A DNA stretch of 64,000 nucleotides from assembly GCA_050084515.1 (NCBI GenBank), contig CM114271.1, positions 3,162,001 to 3,226,000 of the forward strand, written 5' to 3'. The DNA comes from Blasia pusilla. Taxonomy: Eukaryota > Marchantiophyta > Marchantiopsida > Blasiales. The notes beneath the pieces are model-generated. The model made no database searches and had not been told where the DNA came from. It worked only from the letters and a program-made list of their open reading frames with translations. Every line of letters begins with the position of its first letter. Position 1 is the first letter of the stretch. Below are positions 12,968 through 22,262 of the stretch, in pieces. A program made the translations under genes and the position numbers.

Positions 12968-15221
12968 ACCACTGTCTTCACCGCGCACACGTTTTCATCT
13001 CTGCCATAAGTTTTCATCACTAATGTTCTCTGATTCACTTTATTGAGTATATAATTAATCTCTCCTGATTTCCTGCAGACCTTGAAAATGGACGCCCATG
13101 TCCTCTGCTGAGTGTCAACCCTGAATACTCGTTTTTCCACTCATGTAAATTCTTCAGAACCCACCCTTCCATTTGCTGGGAATTCTCTGTATGATTTATG
13201 AAGTTGCCTTAACCTTTCATGCATTGCTTCTAGTTAAGGCACGAAGCACTTTAAGGCTATCAAAAAAACGTATGCTGACCAATATTTGTATGGGTGATGA
13301 CTTGGAATGGTACCAGTCTCATGAGAAATCAGACTGCTAATTGTCCTCAGAACAGTCTTTGTTATTTGCCAACCAGGAAGGTGATTGATGGCAGCCCCTC
13401 TCTAAAATGTAATCGAGCTATTCATCAATGCACACAATCTCACTCAATGCAAGTGTCCCTGGCATCCAGATGGAACCACATGCCATTAACGCCAACACAG
13501 TGTACATTCATGTATGTGAGTACAGCTAAGGCAACTTTCCAAACTTCATGTCTGACATAAAAGACTCTGCAAGTCTTGCATGAATTCATATCAGTAGAAG
13601 AGGGATTCAGGTAGTTTTACAGGGTTTATCTCATTTTGTAAGTGGTTAGAGGGAAATGTCTTGAGCATTGCCCTTAAATTCTAAGGTCTCAATCATTTTT
13701 ACCTTTAATAATTGTCATGCCCTCTAACCTAGATATGAAGTTTTCAGATTGTACCAACTCATAGACGTTTTTGCACATTGTATTATCAAGTGTTCCTCAC
13801 CTTGGTTGACGTGGGTGTAGTAAAATGTCAGAAATGCTTGCTTTATGAACAATGCTTGTTACTTCTTGAAATCAAATTTTACAATGTTCTCTCACAGTGA
13901 AGATGAATTTGAGAGTTCTTACTAGCTTGATACACCATCTGACTGAGATTTACTCATTATTCATCACCTCTTACTGGTTTGAAATATTACTTGTAGAGAA
14001 TATAAAAAAACCCATGATTGGCCAGAGAAGAACTTTCACATTTCACTTTCCCCTTTACCTGATTTCCATTCCCAAACCTCAGTACTGGAATTGACCAGAA
14101 TTGATCTACGAGTGTAACATCTATAGATCATATGGTTCATTTTTTTTTATACTCTGTTCTGAATTGCTGTGAATCGCAATAGTGGACAACATACATAGTA
14201 AACTTTTCAGGGTGAACATGAGGGTGACTTGAGGGTGAATGACTTCCTTCAATTTATAGGGATTTTGAGGATAAATTATGAAGACTGATTGTCAGATATT
14301 TAACAGGACAAATTAACAGATTGATGCAAAATGATCATTATCAAATAAATTGGCGAATTTCAGGATCTGCTGGGCCATGGTTACAGCCTCATAGTAGAAA
14401 CTACATTAGAAGGTGGAAAAGACCAAAATTATGAATGATACTGATCATGATAAGGATTGGAAATTGGATTCCTCAATTTGGCTTTTTCCTTGTTGATTGT
14501 CCTCTCAATGGTCATAACCACCATAGCCCACTCTTCACCACCATTACCACAGGACAGTGGAGCTATCACCCAGCTCTTCTGAGTCCCTCATCAGTGTCTG
14601 AGGACTCTGAAAAGCTGGGTGATTGTTCCAATGTGGTCGAACAATCACCCAACATGACAATGAAAGGATTGCTAACATTGACTTCCAACTTCTGAACTGC
14701 CAATAATGTTTCCAGTTAATGTAATCCATAAAAGTAAGCAGAGGACATAAAACATCACAAAAGTGTTGGGATGGAACTTGGAAAATGGTTAGATTGCTTG
14801 CACTTAGGCATGATTGCCTGGGCTTAAGGGTTTAAGATACAACAAGGTAATGTGAAGCCCTATGAAGCACTGGTGCTCAACTCGGCCCTTGCAGTGAATC
14901 CCACGATATACAACGCTTATTCAAAACCTCTGTTCTTGTTAGTCAATCAGAGATTGACATCAGTCTACAAAATATAGTTCTGTACAACATAGATATTTCT
15001 TTACAATACAAGGTTTCCCCCATCACTGCAATGGCAAACACCCACAAACTTCCACTCAAGAAATTTCGCACTCCACTGTAGGACCCTCAGAGATATATGC
15101 AACAATAGAAGGTAAACTTTCTTTGATTCACAAGATATCGGTCCTGTTTAATTGTTGACTGGTGTGGCACTGGGAAGTTGGGTGTTGGGCCTGATTAAGT
15201 TCATGATATAGCTCTCCTCCT
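12968..15221. other. Region between the convergent PMS1 and ENY2 genes, no further gene
   Basis: I see no conserved coding exon. The left part should contain the PMS1 3' UTR and the right part the ENY2 3' UTR. A compact set of overlapping hairpins lies at 14565-14650 and is listed separately. Confidence 0.5.
14565..14650. repeat. Two overlapping, mutually exclusive hairpins
   Basis: Arm 14565-14590 pairs imperfectly (about 25 bp) with 14599-14623 around an 8-nt loop. Arm 14617-14628 (GGGTGATTGTTC) pairs perfectly with 14639-14650 around a 10-nt loop. The middle arm is shared, so only one hairpin can form at a time. This most likely reflects a rearranged foldback repeat. The layout resembles an attenuator, but nothing supports that role in a plant intergenic region. 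Confidence 0.85.
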
Positions 15222-15975
15222 TTACAAGGAATCTGTCATGAGAAATGCTCTTATGCGTTGCAGCAGTTCAGCCTTGACGTTGTCCGGCACCATAGCTGCA
15301 ACCCAGTGACAGAAACATGTAAATCCCAACCATGCTTCATTGAAAGTATGAATATTGATACAATGGCAACCACCACAATAATGATCGGGCGCCTCAAGCT
15401 CTGCTTATGCAGATTCACCGTGAACAATCATATATTCAGAATGGCATCTATTGGGTAATATTGGCAGTAGGAACTTAGAAATTCCACGCTCCACGTCCAT
15501 AAGATGAGTGAGAAATGAGATGAGTGAGAAGTTGATCTAGATACCTCGACCTTTGGGGGTGATGTTGCGTACAATCTCGTCTACTGTGATATTCCCTCTA
15601 CCCTTTTTCCTAGTAAACGCCCGACACTGGGCTTTCAGCTCGTCCCTCCATCCACATTCAATTAGTCTTTCTCGCAGAAGCTCCTTTAATCGCTCCTTTT
15701 CTCCACTTTCTATCAACTGCCGATGAGCAAGTGGTACCAAATTTCAGCAATTCTGCAATTGCTGACCCTGTCACTTCTTTTACAAGCTTCAAGCCCATCC
15801 TTATGCACTAGGGCAGAAAGTAGATTCGTGATTTCGGACACGCTTTGGTAGTAACATGAGTAGAGGTCAACTGAACAGCCAAGTCACCTTAATATTTATA
15901 ATTTCTTGAAGAGTTGGCTCAGCCTCCTTGTCTTCGTCCGCGTCAGGAGTTGGTGGCCGATTGATTGATGCCCTC
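15222..15975 (-). CDS. ENY2: ENY2/SUS1-like transcription and mRNA export factor
   Basis: This is a small helical protein shared by the SAGA deubiquitinase module and the TREX-2 mRNA export complex at the nuclear pore. On the minus strand the exons are 15975-15888, 15716-15545 and 15295-15222, and their phases join cleanly. The text runs 'INRPPTPDADEDKE', 'PTLQEIINIK', 'LIESGEKERLKELLRERL', 'IECGWRDELKAQCR', 'ITVDEIVRNITPKGRA', 'MVPDNVKAELLQRI', and the stop follows 'FLMTDSL'. About 111 aa result, the usual plant length. The first exon listed begins with a single G that completes a codon. By comparison with plant ENY2 proteins, which start Met plus two residues before this point, that codon is probably the ATG itself split by an intron, so an upstream exon near 16.0-16.3 kb is expected but not located. 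The gene is convergent with PMS1. Confidence 0.92.
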
Positions 15976-16305
15976 CTACAAATCCAGTGACATTAAGCCA
16001 AAGTCATTCAACTAGGACATTTGACAAATTACCACCCTACAAACTCCACAACATCACGGATGGCTCGGGTACACCCGACTGCCTTGGCCAGAAATAGGAA
16101 TTCTAATCAAGCATTCCACATCTGCAGATCACTTGACAGACTTACGCAACAATAAAACCATCAAAGACACTATTCCCTCTCCCGAACTTCTCACGCTCAC
16201 GGAATCACGCAACAAATTCTTGAGGACGTGGACATGGTAAGTCTAGCGAGGCATGATCACGTTCCCGCCCCATGGAAAACATCCTCCACAGAAACCTCGC
16301 CACAC

Positions 16306-16735
16306 ACAGCCCTAAGCTGTTCCATACCCCATACTTTCTCGAATATCTCTGTCACGCTTTCTCCTGACTACGCATTCTCCTGTAAGCGACCTTCTCATAA
16401 ACGGGAGATCAAAGAAAGAAACAAATACAAAAAACCGGGAGAACCGCACCCTAAACCCTGAGAAGTTCCAGGCCCCGTATCTTATCAGACATCTCCACTC
16501 TTTCTCCAAACTCAGCATCCTTCCCTAAGCGACCTTCTCATGAACGGGCCCATAGAGGAAGGCGAAAAAAACGCAGACAGAGAATCGCCAAACAGTACCG
16601 CACCCTAAAACCTAAGCAGTTCCAGGCCCCAGACTTCCTCAACCGTCTCGTCACGCTTTCTCCCCAAGCCTAGAATCCTCCCGCAAGCGACCTTCTCGTG
16701 AACGAAACAAAGCAAACAGCAGACGGAGAACGGCC
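16306..16735 (-). repeat. Three-copy degenerate tandem repeat upstream of ENY2
   Basis: Copies of a 143-158 bp unit can be followed by the shared block 'aagcgaccttctc', which starts at 16384, 16527 and 16685, and by 'ccgcaccctaaa.cct', 'gttccaggcccc' and 'cacgctttctcc' in the same order in each copy. The array lies where the ENY2 promoter or first intron should be. A short CA microsatellite follows at about 16738-16756. Confidence 0.85.
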
Positions 16736-16756
16736 ACACACACACACACACAGAAT

Positions 16757-17721
16757 CCCACCCAACCAGACGGACGTGGCCCACAGGTCGAGATTTCGAG
16801 CTTACATAGCTGCTTATGATTTCAACACGACGCCAGTGCGGGGCCTGTGACCCTATCTGCTCTTCGGTATCAGGATCTCGCAGTGTTGGACATCGTCCGC
16901 ACCTTTCACTGCATCGTGGCGTCTTCGTAGTACAATCCCTGCATTCCGCGTACAGTCCTTAGCGTTCGGTACACAGAGAGCCAAATTATGTTGGCACTCT
17001 AAACTTTCATTAGAGAAACGTCGAAGCTTTGGACGACCAAACCCTCGCGAACGCGAAAACAGTCACCTTTGACAACTCGGACTTCCTTCGAAGGGCCGGA
17101 CTTATGGACATGCTTCACATCTTCGATTTATTTATTTATTTATTTATTCCCTTGCTATGTATGGATGGATTATAGGGGTATTCTAAATCGCTTGGGGTAA
17201 GGAATTAAATTAAAGAAGTATTTAACTAATCCTCGAAAAAATTTAATTGGCCTTTCAGATTAATTCTGGATAATCTTATTGGCTGAAATATTGAATCATC
17301 CTATTGGTTAAAAAGGTGGAGTGTGAAGAGGAGAGGTATTTGAAATTCCAAGGGGCACTCTCCAATAATAATGGGCATGAATTGCATCTTCTAATTTATT
17401 TATTCCCTTGCTATGGATTATAGGGATATTCTCTATTTTTTTTATAGTTAATTGTATGGGGAAAATAGAATCATTGTTGTTTGTAGTTGTGAGTATTCTT
17501 TGGGGCATGAATGAAAGATTATTTATTTCCTCCTTTTGGGAAAAGTTTGCTAGCTTTTTGGTTTCTCCTTTTCGGTTTGTTCTTTTTTCTTTTCTTTTCG
17601 AAAGGTCACCATATGGTTCCCTCCATTTGGAAAATCATACTCCCTACCTCCTAGTTTTCCAAAACAAACAAAAAATCTCCATCCTCTCTTTACCGTTATG
17701 AAAGAAAAAGTTACCCTTCCA
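16757..17721. other. Intergenic, no gene; microsatellite and Helitron-like fragment
   Basis: No coding exon is seen. A TTTA microsatellite lies near 17127-17150. The stretch 17280-17375 read on the minus strand begins 'ATTATTATTGGAGAGTGCC' and continues with text similar to the Helitron-like element at 31811-31980 (including 'ccaataggat' blocks). It looks like a further decayed member with its first bases changed. Confidence 0.6.
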
Positions 17722-18043
17722 TCTATATTATAATTTGAGAAGCGTTTATGAAATGACAACTTCAAAATTAAACACTTGTCTTTTTGAATTTAGGATTTTT
17801 ATCACACCTGGCACTTTTCTTACTAACCTGGCGTGTAAATCTTTGCTATAATTTGAGGAGCGCTTTTGACATGGGGATAGCTTCAAAGTTAGACACATGT
17901 CTTTTAGAGTTAGGAATTTATGACACATGGCACTTTCTTTTACTAACTGGGCCCGAATATGTGTATAACTACAGGACCGGGCGAGTATATATGTACATGA
18001 TTGCGCACAATGCATCGCATGGTTCCTCACGGGTCCTAACTAG
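17722..18043 (+). mobile_element. Candidate non-autonomous Helitron with internal tandem duplication
   Basis: The left end is A followed by TCTATATTATAATTTGAG, a typical plant Helitron 5' start. The right end is 'cacgggtcctaa' then CTAG and T at 18040-18044. The 3' hairpin is weak or decayed. Inside, about 100 bp from 17728 are repeated from about 17850 ('ctataatttgaggagcgcttttgacatg' corresponds to the start), so the 5' end is present twice. I am confident of the internal duplication and less so of the Helitron boundaries. Confidence 0.5.
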
Positions 18044-18077
18044 TTCTTCATTATTATTTTTGAGTATGTGTTGTACA

Positions 18078-18222
18078 TGGTGTCGTGCCCATACACATCG
18101 CTACACAACATACATCGTTGGTCACATCCACACCACACAACACCGATCTTCCCCACATACGGGTACATCCACACATGTACAGAAATCAACTCATACATAT
18201 ACTTGGAGATCACACAACAAAA
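18078..18222 (-). repeat. Second copy of a repeat found inside the adjacent gypsy element
   Basis: This segment matches 18706-18830 across 'tggtcacatccacacc', 'acaacaccgatcttcccc' and 'actcatacatatac'. The two copies bracket the LTR at 18224-18699. The repeat also occurs, in the opposite orientation and tandemly, at 29385-29650. It could be subterminal sequence of a related element nested or joined here. Confidence 0.75.
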
Positions 18223-18223
18223 A

Positions 18224-18699
18224 TCAAGAGTAGAAAAAATGGCACACCCGGCCTAAAACTCCACTCCTCAATCTACATCGGCATATCGAGCCTCGTCCAC
18301 CCTATGCTATCAAGGAATCTAGACGCTAGCACCTAGTCTTAACTCACACACACGAGCAAGAATGGTACTCCAACGGCCCAACGTGAGAAAGATGCCTTGG
18401 AAAAGCCATCTTCCTCCCTCATATAAGTTTGGGAAGAGCCAAAAGGCTCTTCCCCTAAAAATAGCTATCCTCTTGGTAACCTGCGCGCACAGGTTACCAA
18501 GGGTGGATGACCTGCTCAACAAGTCACCCGATAATGAAAGACCTCATTAGGAAAGTTCTTAGACACAATGTTTCTAACACAACAGACCTATCTTCAACCT
18601 CATCCGATACTTCGGGACAAAGTTACACTCAAGACAGTCCGCTAGCTCCTATGCCTTATCCACAATAGATCTCGGCCTTTCGGCTACTCAGATGTGACA
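18224..18699 (-). repeat. 3' LTR of the gypsy element
   Basis: The segment shares about 474 bp with 27091-27564 at high similarity: 'cctaaaactccactcctcaatctac', 'atggtactccaacggcccaac', 'gccatcttcctccct', 'gacagtccgctagctcctatgcc'. On the minus strand it starts with TGTCACATC. Three related copies (18.7, 27.6 and 37.1 kb) all lose similarity right at this TG, which fixes the outer boundary. The inner boundary near 18224 is approximate. Confidence 0.85.
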
Positions 18700-18705
18700 A
18701 TTATC

Positions 18706-18830
18706 GTGCGCATACAGATCGCTGGTCACATCCACACCGCACAACACCGATCTTCCCCACACACAAGTAGATCCACATATGTACAGAAATGAACTCATAC
18801 ATATACCTGGAGATCACACAATCATCCCCC
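18706..18830 (-). repeat. Subterminal repeat inside the gypsy element
   Basis: It lies between the polypurine-like tract and the 3' LTR, and is repeated at 18078-18222 beyond the LTR and, in reverse orientation, at 29385-29650. It is non-coding in all frames. The placement suggests either a long 3' untranslated segment or the remains of a second LTR-related unit. Confidence 0.7.
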
Positions 18831-18899
18831 TAGATGGCAATTGGATCCCCCTAACTCCAGATAGAAAATATCACATCTCCTTGACATGACCTACAACCC

Positions 18900-19040
18900 T
18901 ATACATATCTCGGACATATCCATCGTCCTGTGGGAACTACATCAAGAGGGGGGTCATACATGACATATGCCACCCTCAAGAACAACCAACACATACCAAC
19001 ATGGTGGCTGCACCCCTCGTAGATCCGCACAACATACACC
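18900..19040 (-). pseudogene. PHD-finger-like module at the end of the gypsy polyprotein
   Basis: Read on the minus strand in frame with the integrase C-terminus: 'LRCMLCGSTRGAATML', then 'VCVGCS', an in-frame TGA, 'GWHMSCMTP', then after a one-base slip in a run of six C 'PPLDVVPTGRWICPRY'. This is the PHD-finger pattern C-x2-C, C-x2-C, H-x2-C, C-x2-C with the typical 'PPL..VP.G.W.CP' tail; the last Cys is Tyr here. PHD fingers usually read histone H3 tails. The CMLC codons lie at 19027-19038. A second copy of the first half lies at 32038-32062 in the other gypsy element, in frame. The stop and frameshift make this copy non-functional. Confidence 0.8.
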
Positions 19041-19122
19041 TCAAGCTTGCGGGTACCACTTCCAAGCTCGGATCCGTTGTCTCGTCCACGTTTGGAAGGT
19101 GACATGGCAAACAGTTGCACAC

Positions 19123-20250
19123 CTAATCCTTCCAAACCATACCATCCCGTCCCTCCAACATGAGGACTCTGGTCGATAATACCTCACGCATCCATAGGAT
19201 CGTGCGCCCTGCAGTGACATCTAGCGTCATGGATACCACCTGTTGTAAAAACACGTAATCTCTAGAATGAAACCTCCTAATCCCTGGACGATAACCTCCT
19301 CGACCAATGGTTGCGTAGCTCAATGTATCCCTATGTTGAGCAATAGCTAAGTTCTCAAAGGCCATGGGCATAACTCTACGAAAAATCTCCGCCCTTGAGA
19401 ACATGCTTGAACCCACACATCTGGATCATCAAGATCTAATACCTCTGCCATGTCACGTCAAGTAGCTGTAGGTAAATCTGGCTCTCTCCCAAAGAGCAAA
19501 AAGTATGGTGAAAATGACATCAAGGATGTCTGCCGATTAAAGCGATAATCCATAGCAAACCATAGCAACTGTAGATCCCACTCCCTCAACTGTCCCCGCT
19601 GCAAGCCATACTTGCGCAATCCTCTCATCACCGTTTGTACTACTCTCTCCACCAACCCATCTGCCTCAGGATGATCTCTGGATGTGGTGCGGTGATCTAT
19701 CAGCGTCTGGTCATACAAGGCCTGAAACTCTCCCCTGAACTCGGTACCCTAGTCAATCAACACCTCCGCCTGTGCACCAAAGTGACTAAGCACACGATCT
19801 AGAAATGCAAAAGTTTTTCCCTTGCTTGCCTTTTCCGGGAGTGCCACCAACTCTATCCACTTGGAGAAATGCTCCACCATGACCAACACGTACTTGTGAT
19901 GATGCTCCGTCACTGTCAAAGGTCCCGCGAAGTCTAAACTCCACCGATAACCTAAACCCATAATCGGTAAAGGATGTAACTACGGAGTGGGAGCATTGAA
20001 GGATGCTCGAACTTTGTCATATATCATACATCTGGCCACAAATTGTTGTACCCGAATATGCATGCCACACCACCAATACTGAACATAGAGTAAGCTGTAA
20101 GTACGCTTTACTCCAACATGCCCCAACTCCTCATGGGCATGTCGCACTACACGTGCTTGCTATGAAGGATGAGGTGCCACTCGTATCCTACCATCTCCCC
20201 ATACCCGCAAAATGTGAGTCCCCTCCCACCTGAACCTCCTAGCTCTCTAT
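19123..20250 (-). pseudogene. Gypsy integrase, broken
   Basis: This is a retroviral-type integrase in pieces. A zinc-binding H2C2-like region lies near 20000-20150 ('HVGVKRTYSLL', 'QYWW'). The catalytic core starts 'LGYRWSLDFAGPL' (first Asp, about 19930) and runs to 'VLID' followed by TAG at 19749-19751, where the second copy reads CAG. It resumes with 'YDQTLIDHRTTSRDHPEADGLVERV' (catalytic Glu block, about 19650-19715) and 'SPYFLLFGREPDLPT'. The C-terminal part, 'FHSRDYVFLQQ' and 'EVLSTRVLMLEGRDG' (19123-19300), leads into the PHD-like module. The core is interrupted, so no active enzyme is expected. Confidence 0.9.
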
Positions 20251-20522
20251 AGGATATGATCCCGTTGCCTAGCACTCACAGTGCTCGCTATGATGCCAGT
20301 ACGCAAGAACTCCACCACCTCCACGTCGACATGGATATCTCTACCACGTGTTACCTCCTCACCGACCTATGGATCCAAAGACTCATTATCCGACCCCACC
20401 ACTAGAGCCACCGCCTGCGGTTGACCTGCTATAGTCAACCAACAAAGATAGGCAGATGCATGCCAACCGAGCACCATCTCCCCATCACTCTCTCCGTGCC
20501 ATCGAGCTCCTGTGTCGTCTCT

Positions 20523-20820
20523 CTAACTCAAACATGGGTTACGACTCAACCCATACGCATCTTGGTTCAACCAACCTGGCATGTGAACCACCTCAAACTC
20601 ATACTCTTGTAGTAATATAGCCTGCCTGGCAAGCTTTCCCGCAAGCTTGTCGGACTCCATCAACCACCTTAACGGCTGATGATCAATGATAAGTGTGAAA
20701 GGGTTGTCGGATAAATAGCACCTGAAATGTGCCACGGCCCACATTGTAGCCAAGCACTCTCCCTCATAGGAGTTGTACTTTGCCTCTTCAATGTTGTTCG
20801 ATCACCTAGCGTAAGCCACA
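20523..20820 (-). pseudogene. Gypsy RNase H fragment
   Basis: The minus-strand text 'YNSYEGECLAT', 'MWAVAHFRCYL', 'FTLIIDHQPLRWLM' and 'EYEFEVVHMPGWLNQDAYGLSR' is the RNase H connection and catalytic tail of Ty3/gypsy pol. The final catalytic Asp of the family 'N.DADGLSR' motif is Tyr here, so the domain is inactive even apart from the stops around it. Confidence 0.9.
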
Positions 20821-20960
20821 ACGAACTCCCTCTCCTCATCATCCTTGTGAGTAAGCACTGCTCCTAGACCCAACATCCTCCAATCCGTATGTAGCTCGAA
20901 TGGGCGACCTCTTACCGGTCTCTGTAAAATGGGTGAGGATGTCAACATGTCCTTGAGCTT

Positions 20961-21977
20961 CTAAAATGCTTGCTCTTGATCATCTCCCCACAACCAAACT
21001 TGATCAAGTCTCGTCAACAAGATCAAAGACTTCGCGATCGCACTAAACCCCTTGACATACCGTCCATAGAAGTTCACCAGTCCTAGAAACACTCGGACTT
21101 GACTCACATCTGTAGGGCGTGGAATCTTCGAAATAGCCTCCACCTTCAACTGTTGAATACCTAACCCACTCGGGTATATGGTGTGTCCCAAATACTCAAT
21201 CTGCTCCTGAAAGAATCTGCACATGTCTTGATGTAACTTCAATCCATGTAATTGCAATCGCCGGAACACCTCCTCCAGGAGTCGCTCATGCTCCTCAACC
21301 GTGGAACTGAAGATAAGAATATCATGTATGTAACACCATACAAAATCCAAGCCAGCCATAATCCTATCCATCACTCTCTAAAACTTTGCAAGCGCGTTCT
21401 TCAACCCAAATGATAAGAACCGCCAGTGATACAGAGAATCTCTCCCAAATCGATCTATCCCCTATAATATTGTCTTCTCCTTGTCCTCCAACCTGATAGG
21501 AAGTTGATGATATCCAACACGGAGATCTAAAGTACCAAAGATCTTTGCATGCCCTACCGCATCAAAAATCTCCTCATGAGTAGGCATGGCGTATCGATTT
21601 GACCTCGTCTAACGCTTGATATGACAATAATTTCCACACATCCGCCTATCCGTCCAATTGCCATACATATCCTTCTTTGCCGGCATGACTGTGGCAGATG
21701 CATACTCCCCATGTGATAACTCCACAAGTCCTTCCTCCAACAAGTCTTGACTCCTACTATGAATCAAGGCTCGCTTCATCTCACAATACCTGTAGGATCG
21801 ACGAAAGATCGGTGTATCACTAGCCAACTGAATTCGTATGTTGGGACCCTTTAGTGTACCCAAGTCTCTCATACTAAAGGCAAAACAACTGAAATGCCCT
21901 CTCAAAAACCTATGAATCCGTCGTCGCTCTCCTCTTGTCAACTTAAGACCTATCACAAGCTCCCAAGTCTCCATCAT
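20961..21977 (-). pseudogene. Gypsy reverse transcriptase, broken
   Basis: The fingers region reads 'YRYCEMKRALIHSRSQDLLEEGLVELS' followed by 'YASATVMPAKKD' and 'RMCGNY' (21609-21850). The palm continues through frameshifts with 'DQFGRDSLYHWRFLSFGLKNA'-like text. The thumb portion (20961-21374) begins 'MMDRIMAGLDFVW' and contains 'CYIHDILIFSS', where active members have Y-x-D-D; the first catalytic Asp is replaced by His. 'VFRRLQLHGLKL' and 'YLGHTI' follow, as in the family. No active enzyme. Confidence 0.92.
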
Positions 21978-22262
21978 GACCTCACTCAGAGAGGACGCAA
22001 CCTCCGGCTTTGGTTGCTATATAGCAACCCTAGCCACCTTCGCAATAGCCACTCCTCTCAGACCTCCTACACCATGCTCCACATCCAAAAAATGAACATG
22101 TGTTGCTCTGACCATCTTCGCACTCTCCACTCAAACGACGTCCCAGGAAGTCCATGGGTGCTTATCTCACCTCGTCCCGCCCCTAGCCAATGCCTCTACA
22201 GACCTTGTAAGCAATGCTCCAACTTGTGGAAGTGACGGCATGGATGACACTCGCATCCGTCT

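Noticed and set aside
12793-13140. A 115-codon minus-strand frame at the PMS1 3' end
   Set aside because: It is the shadow of the last PMS1 exon on the opposite strand; the plus-strand frame has the conserved '[11 protein letters not shown]' motif.
16445-16462. Telomere-like 'ccctaaaccct' block
   Set aside because: It occurs once or twice as part of the 143-158 bp tandem unit and is not an array of TTTAGGG repeats.
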